From Candidatus Sedimenticola sp. (ex Thyasira tokunagai) (GTDB taxonomy: Bacteria; Pseudomonadota; Gammaproteobacteria; Chromatiales; Chromatiaceae): DNA of 64,000 nt. The stretch is taken from the NCBI GenBank assembly GCA_037318855.1, contig CP134874.1:2914598-2978597 (forward strand). Reading direction: 5' to 3'. Below the pieces are notes generated by a model. It made no database searches, was not told where the DNA came from, and worked only from the letters and a program-made list of their open reading frames with translations. Made by a program: the position numbers and the translations under genes. Positions 34,612 to 43,692 of this stretch are shown here, piece after piece. Each line of letters opens with the position of its first letter. Position 1 is the first letter of the stretch.

Positions 34612-37347
34612 TTAACCACCGCGGTTCTCTGCGATGCACTCTGCCATTACATGCACGGCCTCCAGCTCAGAACAGCGCTGTTTCTTCATAATGGCCGCAC
34701 GCTCCGCCTTCTCATGCTTCTCGGTCATAGCAAGCGCTAGTGACAGGGGTGGTGGTACGTTACGAAACAGGGCTTCCAGGTTGTCCGAGAGCACCACGCC
34801 CTCGACGTATTTACCCGGCTCCTTGCGCGCCGAGAGCAATAGACTACGCTGCACATCGGTCAAATCCTTGAAGCGTGCAATCTGTTCCACCTCCTCCTTG
34901 GGCATCACCAGGCACAGCCACCACTCCATCATGTTGAGCATCTTGCGGCTGGCATCGGGGAAGTCTTCAAGGTTCTGGGTGGCGATCCAGAACCAGGCGC
35001 CGAGCTTGCGCCACATCTTGGTGATCTTGACGACATAGCGGGCCAGCAGCGGATTTGTGGTGATGATGTGACCTTCGTCGGTTACGACCAGAGTGGGTCT
35101 GGCATCGTGCTGTTGTCGTTCTACCAGATCGTTGATATGGCTCATCATGGAAATATAGGCCACGGTAAGCTGGTCCTCGTAACCCTCCCGAGCGAGGATC
35201 CCCATCTCCAGGATAGTTACGTCCGCCTCCGGCCATGGGGTACCGGGCCGGTTGAAGAAATGCCCGGCCAAACCGGAGCAAAAGAGCGCCATGCCATCCC
35301 CCATCTCAATGGCCCGGTTGCGCCGATGATCTGGCATGCTGGCATCTTGACCGATACTCTGGAGCGCAGCTACCACGTCCTGAGTAAGCACCTGATCCCG
35401 GCCTGCCTCTTTGACTGTTTTGGCGGCCATAAAGATGGCATTGCGGATGAGTAGCCGATCAGCCCGGGTCATGCGCGCATCTTCACGCTCATCGCCGCCG
35501 GTGATCATGATTCGGGCAGCAATCTCCATCTCGCCTAATACATCACGTCCTGTTCCCTCCTCGTCCAACTCGTCGTCATCGGCCAAGGTATCCGGATCCT
35601 CGCGCAAGTAGTGCTGGCGCTCCTTCTGCAACACGCGCAGGGCATCGGCAAACGGTGGTAGGCTCACATTCGTGTTCGGGTTTAGTGTGACATGATTGAC
35701 TGCCAGTCCATGAGCCTGGAACTGCTGACCCAGCAGCGAGAATGAACCGCCAGCCTCAATGATGAAGATGCGCGGGCGGTACATGGCGGCCATTTGTTGC
35801 AGCAGGTAGACCAGAGTCGCCGACTTACCGGCACCCGTGGGTCCAAGGATGAGCATGTGGGCGTTCTTTTTCCGGTCGGCCCGATGCAAGGGATCGAATA
35901 CTAGGGGTTCGGCACCCCGGTTGAAAAAGACCAAGCCCGGGTGGCCGGTGCCTTTCGAGCGGCCATACAGGGGCAACAGATTGGCTGTGTGGCTGGAGAA
36001 TACCAGTCGTGACCGCCTACTGGACTTGTCCAATGACGCATCGTAGGCCATGGGCAGGTTGCGGAGATAACTGTCGAGAGCCAGCAGGTCGGCTTCCTGC
36101 AGAATCGGCTGCAGCCCGTTGGGCAGCAGCAAGGCATTCAGCTGGTTGACGTTGGTACGCAGTGTCTTCAAATCATTGCCGCGCACATAGAAGGCGATAC
36201 TAAGCGGATAGAGCTTGTTGCCCCGCGCCATCTCCCGCTCAACGGCCTCGGCGTCTTCCTTGGTGAGTTCGGCCTCCGCGGAATCTCCCACCGCGGCACG
36301 TTTAACCTGGGCGATGTGGTTGCGCGTGAAGTCCTGGGGCCTGGCCGTCAAGGTCAATACCATCACGCTGTGCTCCGGAAATCGGTCGAAGAGCGAGAAG
36401 ACATGATCGCCCGCCTGGCGCTCCGCGGTCATGTGTCCCACTTCTGGCGCCCGGCGCAGACCCTGGATGGTGATGAGGGTATGCGGCAGGTCATCGAACC
36501 ACCAGGTGGCTGAGGCGTTTTCCGAGCGTGGCATGGTGAGCGTCAGCCGCTCGGCAAGATCATGGCCAAACGGCAGCTCTTCGTCGCCCGGATAGGGAGC
36601 AATCTCCAGCAGCTTGTCTGGATCACCGCCGGCAATCTCTGGTTTTGGATTGAACCACTTGAGCAACCACTCGTATAGATCCTCACCTGTGCTGCGTCGC
36701 ACTCGTATCCCGGCCGAGGCCAGTGAGGCGACCCACTTGGTGGCCACATCGTTCAGTGCCTCTTCAACCTCGACGGCTGACGGCAGCCGGCCAGTGGGTT
36801 TCAAGCGCCGATACAGGGTTGCCCGCACGCGCCGGACCTGGCCCCGCCAACGGGTTCCGGTGACGGCGGTATCCTCAAACAGACCACCGGGACGCGTGAT
36901 CTGTGCGAGATGGTCTGACAGGGTTTGCTGAAAGTGTCGAGTATAGGCCGTGTCGCGTACGCTGGGCTGTGCATACGCTGCAACCTCCTTCTGGAAGCTC
37001 TGCAGGCTCGGTTCGTCCTGGACGTAGACCTGCAATATCCACGGGGAGTCGTCCTCTTCGGGGATGGCATCGGTCAGCGCGGTCTGGATGGCATCACGTA
37101 ACTGGGTCATGAACTCGGGGGTACGTGCTTCGGTACCGGCCGGGGTCAGTTCAAACAGGGCGCCGACACTGATCCCGTCCTCCAGTAGAAAGGTGCGGCT
37201 CGCCGGGTTGTATTCCATCCATGGGAGGAGATCGGTAAACGACGGTGGGCGTTCATACAGTTGCTTGACCTGTCGAGTGGTCACCGGCGACTCTCCAACC
37301 TGATCCTCCGGCCTGGAGGCCGGCGACCTCTGCTTCATGAAACTCAC
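34612..37347 (-). CDS. Conjugative transfer ATPase, TIGR03744 / TraC-like (VirB4)
   Basis: 911 residues with a VirB4/TraC layout: an N-terminal TraC_F_IV-like half and a C-terminal P-loop half with GPTGAGKSAT (Walker A) and LVVTDEGH (Walker B). It powers assembly of the mating pilus and channel. The 5' end overlaps the lipoprotein gene by 4 bp. The CBASS island follows it directly, so the insertion lies between the TIGR03744 and TIGR03757 genes. Confidence 0.9.
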   Translation of the reverse strand: MSFMKQRSPASRPEDQVGESPVTTRQVKQLYERPPSFTDLLPWMEYNPASRTFLLEDGISVGALFELTPAGTEARTPEFMTQLRDAIQTALTDAIPEEDDSPWILQVYVQDEPSLQSFQKEVAAYAQPSVRDTAYTRHFQQTLSDHLAQITRPGGLFEDTAVTGTRWRGQVRRVRATLYRRLKPTGRLPSAVEVEEALNDVATKWVASLASAGIRVRRSTGEDLYEWLLKWFNPKPEIAGGDPDKLLEIAPYPGDEELPFGHDLAERLTLTMPRSENASATWWFDDLPHTLITIQGLRRAPEVGHMTAERQAGDHVFSLFDRFPEHSVMVLTLTARPQDFTRNHIAQVKRAAVGDSAEAELTKEDAEAVEREMARGNKLYPLSIAFYVRGNDLKTLRTNVNQLNALLLPNGLQPILQEADLLALDSYLRNLPMAYDASLDKSSRRSRLVFSSHTANLLPLYGRSKGTGHPGLVFFNRGAEPLVFDPLHRADRKKNAHMLILGPTGAGKSATLVYLLQQMAAMYRPRIFIIEAGGSFSLLGQQFQAHGLAVNHVTLNPNTNVSLPPFADALRVLQKERQHYLREDPDTLADDDELDEEGTGRDVLGEMEIAARIMITGGDEREDARMTRADRLLIRNAIFMAAKTVKEAGRDQVLTQDVVAALQSIGQDASMPDHRRNRAIEMGDGMALFCSGLAGHFFNRPGTPWPEADVTILEMGILAREGYEDQLTVAYISMMSHINDLVERQQHDARPTLVVTDEGHIITTNPLLARYVVKITKMWRKLGAWFWIATQNLEDFPDASRKMLNMMEWWLCLVMPKEEVEQIARFKDLTDVQRSLLLSARKEPGKYVEGVVLSDNLEALFRNVPPPLSLALAMTEKHEKAERAAIMKKQRCSELEAVHVMAECIAENRGG

Positions 37348-37766
37348 CGATTCTTACCAATTGGCTGGTCAGAAACCTCTCCAGGCAAGGCGTATTCCAC
37401 CTGCTCGTACATCGGAAACGCTGTTGCATAACCGGGTACTGGCGCATGCGCTTCACCGGCCAGATGCGGGAACACGTACATCACCAGCGTCGGGTTCGGC
37501 AGGCGCGGAAAGAGGACATCGATCTCGTTGAAGGCATCCCGTGTATAGCCCTGCAGGGCCGCCTCACCCGTCAGGATGGGACGGTTTCCCAACTCATGGC
37601 GAATAACCTGCGGATCGCGTGCATTCATCTCCTGCACATGGTCCTCATAGATGGCCTTCATCGAAGGGCCGTCCTGGGGTAGCACGGCATCCTTGGTGCT
37701 GGCGCAGCCGGCCAGTACCAGACTAATCAAGCCGAGTGCGGAGATAAGGGTCGATGGATGGTTCAT
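37344..37766 (-). CDS. ICE lipoprotein, TIGR03751-like
   Basis: 140 residues with a lipoprotein signal and lipobox VLAGCAS (cysteine about residue 21). It is probably outer-membrane associated in the type IV secretion apparatus. It overlaps the TIGR03752-like gene by 44 bp and the ATPase gene by 4 bp. Confidence 0.83.
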   Translation of the reverse strand: MNHPSTLISALGLISLVLAGCASTKDAVLPQDGPSMKAIYEDHVQEMNARDPQVIRHELGNRPILTGEAALQGYTRDAFNEIDVLFPRLPNPTLVMYVFPHLAGEAHAPVPGYATAFPMYEQVEYALPGEVSDQPIGKNR

Positions 37767-39120
37767 GGGTCAGTTTCCTGCCGGTAGTATCGAGATCGAT
37801 GGGGAGTTCCCGATCGACATGAATAGCGATGCGGGTGCCGGCTGGCACGAAGACCGCATCGAAGCTCTGGGACTGGCGCTCCTGGAGCCATTTGGCGACC
37901 TCTTCGCTGCCACCTGAGATGGTCTTGCCCAGTACGAAGGTCCCGGTATCGCCGGTGACACTGCTGGTCACACTGCCGGCGTCACTCACGATCGAAGTCG
38001 TCTCGGCACTCGCTGCCGCTTCCGCGGCGGCTTGGATGGCCATCACGCCAATCCGTTGGGTAAGAAATGCCGGGGCATTGGTCTTGCGTTCTCCTGTGAT
38101 GCAGGGAATGCCCTGTTCATCCGAAATCCAGCCGAGGGGCTTCTGTGCACCGCCGCCCTGGTTGCCCCGATCATCGCCGGAGATGGTGCGGATGGTGCCG
38201 TCTTCAAAGACAAAGGTGACCGAGTCGAGGCGGCCGGTGACACAAGAGAGTGTCCAATCTCCGATGGCCGTCCCGCTCCACACCATGCCCTGCACACCCG
38301 GTATGGTCTGACCGTTCGCGGCCAGGTTGTCCGCGCCTGTGATTATCTTGAAAGGCATGGGGTCACGCACCTGTCCCTGCACCGGTACGCGCCCGACCAG
38401 AGCGGTCATGGCGGTCGAGCCGATGAGTGTGGCATTACGCGGTACGGTGTAAACGGGCCGGACGGTGTTCAACGACGGCGTAAGATTGCTGGTCTTTTTA
38501 CGAGCTGATTCCAGTGCACCACCGGTGGACTGACCCACACGGTGCAATAGTCTATTTGTACCCAAGGGTGCTGCATCACTGTCGAGAGCATCCAGCGGAT
38601 CAATCCAGATCAGACTGCCTGCTGGTACAGCACCCTTCCCAACACCATCGAGGCCCAATCCCACCGGTATGTCACTACTGCCCTGGGCAGGGTCGCTCCG
38701 GGAGAATGACTGTGAAAGCGCATCCACGCGTGCTGTCAGTGATGAGAGCACACCGGAATCGATCCGGTTGCGTGCGTCCAAGTCTTTTTCACGGGAGAGC
38801 AGCTCGCGCTTGACCCGGGTTGTGACGTTCTCCTCGATCTGGTGACGGTTGGCCAACAGATCACGATTTCCCTTGCGAAGCTGATCATTGTCCTTGCGTA
38901 ACGCCTGTACTTCCGCGGTCATGGCGGCGACGTTGGCCGTCAAGGTCTTGATGGTGTCAGCGGGACTGTCCGCATCCGGAGCCGGTGCCTGAGGCACGGC
39001 CTCCATGACAAGCGCATCTTCCTGTTCTCCAGTGCAGGATTTCAGGGTGACGAAGGCCAGCATCAACACCACGGCGCCAGCAAGCAGGGGCAGGAGTCGA
39101 TTAGAGGTTGCAATGGCCAT
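37723..39120 (-). CDS. ICE protein, TIGR03752-like (TraB/VirB10-like)
   Basis: 465 residues with an N-terminal membrane anchor (about 7-27), a coiled coil (about 55-125: TLTANVAAMTAEVQALRKDN) and a C-terminal beta-rich region with FVPAGTRIAIHVDRELPID. This is the TraB/VirB10-type scaffold linking inner and outer membranes of the secretion channel. Confidence 0.83.
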   Translation of the reverse strand: MAIATSNRLLPLLAGAVVLMLAFVTLKSCTGEQEDALVMEAVPQAPAPDADSPADTIKTLTANVAAMTAEVQALRKDNDQLRKGNRDLLANRHQIEENVTTRVKRELLSREKDLDARNRIDSGVLSSLTARVDALSQSFSRSDPAQGSSDIPVGLGLDGVGKGAVPAGSLIWIDPLDALDSDAAPLGTNRLLHRVGQSTGGALESARKKTSNLTPSLNTVRPVYTVPRNATLIGSTAMTALVGRVPVQGQVRDPMPFKIITGADNLAANGQTIPGVQGMVWSGTAIGDWTLSCVTGRLDSVTFVFEDGTIRTISGDDRGNQGGGAQKPLGWISDEQGIPCITGERKTNAPAFLTQRIGVMAIQAAAEAAASAETTSIVSDAGSVTSSVTGDTGTFVLGKTISGGSEEVAKWLQERQSQSFDAVFVPAGTRIAIHVDRELPIDLDTTGRKLTHEPSIDPYLRTRLD

Positions 39121-39128
39121 GGATTCTC

Positions 39129-39926
39129 CTAGTGCGAGACTTCAAACGGTCGGGGCGAAATCAGATAGACGGCCGTGGTGTCGGCTTCATCGCCGTTGGG
39201 TAACAGACGGTGATGCTGAAAGGACGCGGTCAACCAAGTACCACGCAGATCCCGCGGATCCAGAGTCTGGGCTTGATTGGTGCGGTTGGTGAGTTTGACT
39301 GCCGTGACATAAAGCCCGTTGGTGCGCCATGCCACTAATGGTGTAGCTTGAACCGTGCCACCATGGAGCAGATCGACAGGATCACGTGCGACGGGGACTC
39401 GGACAATACCGGGGCGATCTCTGACCAGACGAGACGGCGCATATAGTTGTTGGGCCGCAAAGCGGGTCAGCTGGATATAGCCTGGCTGAACCTGTCCCGC
39501 ATCATTACTGGCAGAGGCGCGATCCTTATCCGTCTTACTGGTACCAGCGACATAGATTTGAATAGGATGGCCTACACCACCATCCTCGGCAGCCGTGACA
39601 TCGAACAGGTAGATGCGCCCGCTATCGAGTTCGCGCACCATGAGCCGGTTCGACCCAAAGGGTGCATGCGCCAACAGATAGACCGTGCCGTTGACACTCT
39701 GCGTACGCAGTAGCCCCTGAACGGATACTGGCACACCCACTTTCACCGAGGCAGGGAATTCGATCCGCTGTTCCTGACCGACCGCGAGTTCCAGTCGGAT
39801 CGGCGCTTTCTTCCACTCGATCCGTTCAAGCGTATCAGTCTCGGCATGGACCAGCGACTGCAGCGACAGTAGAGTCACACCAAGCCAGGTGGCGATGAGA
39901 TGATTGAAGGCATTGGTTTTTCGCAT
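39129..39926 (-). CDS. ICE protein, TIGR03749-like (TraK/VirB9-like)
   Basis: 265 residues with a signal peptide (about 1-28, ending VHA) and a secretin-associated beta-domain pattern (ERIEWKKAPIRLELAVGQEQ). It fits the TraK/VirB9-like outer-membrane core of the MPF_G channel. It lies in the conserved order between the TIGR03746 and TIGR03752 genes. Confidence 0.82.
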   Translation of the reverse strand: MRKTNAFNHLIATWLGVTLLSLQSLVHAETDTLERIEWKKAPIRLELAVGQEQRIEFPASVKVGVPVSVQGLLRTQSVNGTVYLLAHAPFGSNRLMVRELDSGRIYLFDVTAAEDGGVGHPIQIYVAGTSKTDKDRASASNDAGQVQPGYIQLTRFAAQQLYAPSRLVRDRPGIVRVPVARDPVDLLHGGTVQATPLVAWRTNGLYVTAVKLTNRTNQAQTLDPRDLRGTWLTASFQHHRLLPNGDEADTTAVYLISPRPFEVSH

Positions 39927-39944
39927 ACGTTGACCCTCCTCCTG

Positions 39945-40598
39945 CTATTTCTCTTGCTCGGTGTCTACACCAAGTTCCGACTCGCTCAGCCGACGCGGCC
40001 CTTCACTCGCAAAGCCATCCAACGCCAAGCCCCATGGGTTCGCCTCAGGGTCGACAGAGAGGCTCACGACCCGCAAGGGGTAACGAATGGCTGTCTTCTT
40101 CACGGTCATGCCCTTCACCGACTCGAATAGATCGAGATCCAGCCAGACCACCCATACCCCGGGCGCGAGCACATCGACGCGACGTTCCTCGTAACCATGC
40201 CCGGCGATCTCGTGTACACCGCGCACCCGGTAGGCCAGCTCGCCCTGCCGCCCTTTCAAGTCCATATCCACCAAGAGTTCCGCCCGATAACGCGGGGTTA
40301 CATAGGGTGAGATCCGGAAGATGGCTTTGCCATAGTCCTTCGCACCATCTTCCGGCCAGCGGTTGAGCTGCTGGAAGATATAGAAGGCAAAGGCATACAC
40401 ATTGGCCGCTGGCACTTCATCGACCGACAGTGTGGCGCCGGAGCGCAGATCCGGAGGCACATGCACTGTCAGTTGCTTAGGTGCCTGACTCCAGCCAAAC
40501 CAAAGCGCCAGTATCACGACGAACTGGAGGCTGATAACCACCCACAGCGAACGCAGGTGGGCACGGACATTATCAATCTCGGTGCGGTAACGTCGCAT
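39945..40598 (-). CDS. ICE protein, TIGR03746-like (TraE/VirB5/VirB8-like)
   Basis: 217 residues from ATG 40598 behind GGAGGAC. One N-terminal membrane helix (LWVVISLQFVVILALWFGW) precedes a periplasmic domain with the RYRAELLVDMD and YPLRVVSLSVDPEANPWGLALDG blocks typical of this ICE family. It is a core inner-membrane channel component. Confidence 0.82.
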   Translation of the reverse strand: MRRYRTEIDNVRAHLRSLWVVISLQFVVILALWFGWSQAPKQLTVHVPPDLRSGATLSVDEVPAANVYAFAFYIFQQLNRWPEDGAKDYGKAIFRISPYVTPRYRAELLVDMDLKGRQGELAYRVRGVHEIAGHGYEERRVDVLAPGVWVVWLDLDLFESVKGMTVKKTAIRYPLRVVSLSVDPEANPWGLALDGFASEGPRRLSESELGVDTEQEK

Positions 40599-41251
40599 AC
40601 TTTGTCCTCCCGATATCCCAGGAACCACTACACCGAATGAATGGCGAGTGGCGCAAACCATGGTCAGACAACCAGATGCTGAGCTGTTGTTGGTAGTAGC
40701 CGTCCGGGCGACCCCGCTTCAGACGCTGGAACAGACTCGCCATCACGATTACGGTGCCGACCACACCAACGCCAGCCAGTCCGAATCCCATGGTGACCGC
40801 GCCCATCAAACCCGCCAGGAGGAGGCTAACGGGTAACCAGATGAGCGCGGCTACACCCACGATCATGCCTAGTTCCGACGACGAGCAGCCCTTGAAGATC
40901 ACCGGTTCCACATTGAGTCGATCAGCTAGAATCAAGCGTGTCGCTACCTCGTGAAAGATTTTGGGACATCCAAGTCTCCAAAATCGACTCGCCTACGCGA
41001 CAGCCGTTATGCCCCGACCGTCCTGCGTACGTCACGATTCCGTATTGCACATTGCAGCAAAGCTGCTTGTGCACTACTCCATCATGACTCCCGCAATGAC
41101 TCTACGGCGTTTCGGATGCACTCCTTGTATGCCCTACATCGCTCCCTGCCGGTCGCAATTCCGGCCATACAACCGCGCCTACGCCTATCGGGGACTAATC
41201 GCCTCGGCTTTCAGCCTTCCATGGCGATCAGCGGTCGTCGCGCTCGGACAT
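40573..41251 (-). pseudogene. ICE protein, TIGR03750-like, split by element A3
   Basis: The start ATG at 41251 gives MSERDD before the 301-bp element at 40933-41233. The rest (ILADRLNVEPVIFKGCSSSEL, two membrane helices) follows it. Exact deletion rejoins MSERDDILADRLNVEP in frame, the expected N-terminus. As read only a very short peptide or an internal TTG start inside the element could be used. The small membrane protein is part of the conserved transfer region. Confidence 0.88.
40933..41233 (+). repeat. Seamless intervening element, family A copy A3 (301 bp)
   Basis: Identical by eye to A1, with CAAGCGTG and GATCAGCG ends and no target duplication. It separates six codons from the rest of the TIGR03750-like gene. 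Confidence 0.9.
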
Positions 41252-41254
41252 CGG

Positions 41255-41605
41255 TTAGATGACGCCTGCGGCTTCAGTCAGCAGATAGCTGGCAAAGATC
41301 AGCACAATCGCACCGACGATGCCCAACACACCGACCTCGGCCCACTCGGCCTTTCCTTGACGAGCCTCGTTGAACTTGGCAAACCCGAGATAAGCGATCC
41401 ACAGGAAGCCAAGCACCGCAATAGCCAGTCCCAGAACCAGCCCGCCATCCTTGATGTAACCCGAAATGAGCGCGATCCAGTCACCCGCCGCCGGCGCGGT
41501 ACTGGGCGCTACGGGGGTCGGTAGCGCCGCCCACACCGATTGACCTGCCGACATCGTCAACAGTCCTGCTGCCGTTATGATCTGTCTTGCTATTTTCTTC
41601 ATCAT
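41255..41605 (-). CDS. ICE protein, TIGR03745-like (DUF2976, pilin-like)
   Basis: 116 residues with a signal peptide (about 1-27, ending VWA) and two membrane helices, the size and layout of a conjugative pilin or VirB2-like subunit. It lies directly before the TIGR03750-like gene with only three bases between. Confidence 0.82.
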   Translation of the reverse strand: MMKKIARQIITAAGLLTMSAGQSVWAALPTPVAPSTAPAAGDWIALISGYIKDGGLVLGLAIAVLGFLWIAYLGFAKFNEARQGKAEWAEVGVLGIVGAIVLIFASYLLTEAAGVI

Positions 41606-41690
41606 TACTTTCTCTCCGAGGTAACGGGGTAACCCCCTGTTGTGAATATCGGGGACGTCCCCGAATCGATGCAGTACCGACCCAGGGCCA

Positions 41691-41921
41691 TTACCGCAGA
41701 TAAAAACCCAACACCATGAGCACGATGCTGGCGCGCAGCGTGCTCCAAATCACATCGAACAAAACGACTTGCCCGTTCTGCCAGGCACGGAAGGTGCCCA
41801 GCGTTACCCAAATCACCCAGATGAAGGCGAGCACCAGGACGACGGATGCGATGCCCGTCAGCAGGGTCGCTGGAGTAAAACCCGAACCCGCCTGAAATGC
41901 TGTGTTCTGTGCTGCCGTCAT
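41691..41921 (-). CDS. ICE protein, TIGR03758-like (DUF3262)
   Basis: 76 residues with two hydrophobic helices (ATLLTGIASVVLVLAFIWVIW and a C-terminal one ending GFYLR). The small inner-membrane protein occupies its conserved place between the RAQPRD-type and TIGR03745 genes. Confidence 0.82.
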   Translation of the reverse strand: MTAAQNTAFQAGSGFTPATLLTGIASVVLVLAFIWVIWVTLGTFRAWQNGQVVLFDVIWSTLRASIVLMVLGFYLR

Positions 41922-41930
41922 GACCCGTCA

Positions 41931-42233
41931 TCACCGGCGGTAAACGCCGCGCAGCGGCGGAAAAGTCCGAGGCTCTGAACGTGGAGTATCTATGTGTTCC
42001 TGGATGCCGAGGCGAATCCGATCGAGATCCTGCCGTAGCCAGTCATACTGTAATCGAATGCGGGCATCTGGATTGGCTTGTGACGCGGCCTCCATTATCA
42101 GTGGCTCGATCGCCTGGAGCTCGTGGATGACCCTGGCCAGTGCTGCCCGCTCGCCGTCCGCATCGGCGATGGCAAACTGAACCGGCAGCGCAGTGCCAAT
42201 CAGTCCTAGAATCAGTGCCTGGGTCATTCGCAT
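41931..42233 (-). CDS. RAQPRD-family ICE protein
   Basis: 100 residues with a signal peptide (about 1-23) and the helical ANPDARIRLQYDWLRQDLDRI signature of this family. GGGGAGAAC precedes the ATG. It is the first gene of the segment downstream of defence island 2, so the 42234-42450 gap probably carries its promoter. Confidence 0.83.
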   Translation of the reverse strand: MRMTQALILGLIGTALPVQFAIADADGERAALARVIHELQAIEPLIMEAASQANPDARIRLQYDWLRQDLDRIRLGIQEHIDTPRSEPRTFPPLRGVYRR

Positions 42234-42635
42234 CGAAGTTCTCCCCGTAAAACAACTGATGCGCAGCGTATGCGACAGCGCATGGATAGACCATGGAAAA
42301 TCTAATCAAGATGCGTCGTAGTTAATCAGCGCGAAGAAAAAAGGGCGGGAAATCGATGATACAAACGAAAAAAACAGGCCTATAATGGGGGCATACTGTG
42401 AAATACGTAGTGAACGATTTCGTGAGGACAGGACTGTACTGAATCCTATGATTCATACTTCAAATATCGATAGACAGCTAGCAGAAGCTGTTTGATCATC
42501 TATAGCAATTGGCAATATTTTTCCGAAGGAGACCTTGTGGTTACAGTTCAGAATATGAGAATCTGGCATAGAAACACCGGTCCAGTCCTGCCAATAACTC
42601 ATGATCCCTTGACCTAAGTTAGTTTTAAATAAATT
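42234..42635. other. Intergenic junction between ICE backbone and defence island 2
   Basis: The GC-rich ICE sequence gives way to AT-rich DNA near 42310. At 42453-42615 the minus strand reads a coding-like tail (GIMSYWQDWTGVSMPDSHIL ... CLSIFEV) that lacks a start and may be a truncated gene. TTGACC at 42610 lies just before the first island gene. No complete gene is present. Confidence 0.35.
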
Positions 42636-43076
42636 ATGTCCGCTGATAATTCGAAAAAACTGAGAGGTATATTGGCGCAAGCCAGAGAAATAATCCCAGA
42701 TAATGAGTTTTGTGGCATTGGCGTCATTTTGTACTCCGAGCTCACGCATTTACCGGTGTTATCACTTTGTCCAAATGAAACACATGTAAAAACAAATACA
42801 TTGGCACAGCAATTGGTTAATGCAAGCCTTGCCTCTAATCAATGCCATGATGGGTTTCATCTCATCTCGCCTGAGTGGAAATTGACACATGTAAATCAGT
42901 ATTTTGCGCCACCATTACCCGACTCATCAAATAAGAATATTCTGGGAAATGAAAGTCGTGGCGCAAGATACATCTCTGCTCGAATTGGCTCCTTACTTCC
43001 AAGCATTTATTGTACAGGGATTCTTAGTGATAGGGATGGTTTAGTCATATTCAGTAACGGGGACGAAGTAAAATGA
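42636..43076 (+). CDS. DAC-like (DisA_N) nucleotide cyclase homologue
   Basis: 146 residues. The C-terminal half shows CHDGFHLISPEWKL, then SRGARYISARIG and TGILSDRDGLVIFSNGDEV. These align with the HDGA, GTRHR and SEE-G blocks of diadenylate cyclases. The third motif residue of DGA is replaced (DGF) and RHR becomes RYI, so activity may be altered or used for sensing. It overlaps the membrane effector gene by 4 bp. I know of no described system with this exact pair. Confidence 0.65.
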   Translation: MSADNSKKLRGILAQAREIIPDNEFCGIGVILYSELTHLPVLSLCPNETHVKTNTLAQQLVNASLASNQCHDGFHLISPEWKLTHVNQYFAPPLPDSSNKNILGNESRGARYISARIGSLLPSIYCTGILSDRDGLVIFSNGDEVK

Positions 43077-43654
43077 TAACAATTCTTCCCCTACAAAAAG
43101 TACTGTCCGCTGTTGCTGTTGTTTACGCATTAGCTCTGATACTTGTGATACTTGCCTTAGAACTAAAGGGCATCAACTCCATATTAGCTGCATTCAAAGG
43201 CGCTTTTATTCTGGAATTATTTATCATTGTATTCGTAGTATTTTGGTGGCGTAAATTATGGTCAAGGTATCCTGCTCTAAATCAGTGGGTATATCCTGAT
43301 CTAAATGGAGAATGGATTGCCAGTATTCACTGGAATCGCGGGAAACAACGCGGCACAAAAACTGCTAAAGCGCATATTAAGCAAAATCTATTTCGTTTAA
43401 ATATAGAACTGGTATCAGATGAATCGGAATCAGAAACACTGATGGTAATACCGAAAAAAGACTCAGAATCGTCTCGGCCAATGCTGTACTACATATATCG
43501 TAATGAGTCGAAACAAGGGTCATATAAACCACTACCGCCTCATAATGGCGCCGCAATTCTAAAGCTTGATCATAACGATTTGAATGTTCTTAAAGGCAAC
43601 TACTTTACTGATAGAGCAACCAACGGGCACTTTGAATTACAACGCGAAAAATAA
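43073..43654 (+). CDS. 2TM plus beta-barrel effector (Cap15 / S-2TMbeta-like)
   Basis: 193 residues: two membrane helices (about 8-28 and 36-58) then a beta-rich domain starting YPDLNGEWIASIHWN, with AHIKQNLFRLNIEL, YYIYRNES and HNGAAILKL blocks and a LKGNYFTDRATNGHFEL end. This is the layout of Cap15 and of the Panoptes effector OptE, which bind cyclic dinucleotides and disrupt the membrane. Its ATG overlaps the stop of the DAC-like gene. Confidence 0.78.
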   Translation: MITILPLQKVLSAVAVVYALALILVILALELKGINSILAAFKGAFILELFIIVFVVFWWRKLWSRYPALNQWVYPDLNGEWIASIHWNRGKQRGTKTAKAHIKQNLFRLNIELVSDESESETLMVIPKKDSESSRPMLYYIYRNESKQGSYKPLPPHNGAAILKLDHNDLNVLKGNYFTDRATNGHFELQREK

Positions 43655-43692
43655 ATCTACCATATCGTAACTATAGTGGATACTTAGTACTC

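Noticed and set aside
42453..42749. Minus-strand ORF of 98 codons
   Set aside because: Its upstream half overlaps the DAC-like gene in the opposite strand. Only the downstream part looks coding-like, so it is noted as a possible remnant rather than a gene.
42636..43076. Identification as an mCpol (Panoptes OptS) polymerase
   Set aside because: No GGDD-type palm motif is present, and the HDG and GARY motifs fit the DAC fold better.
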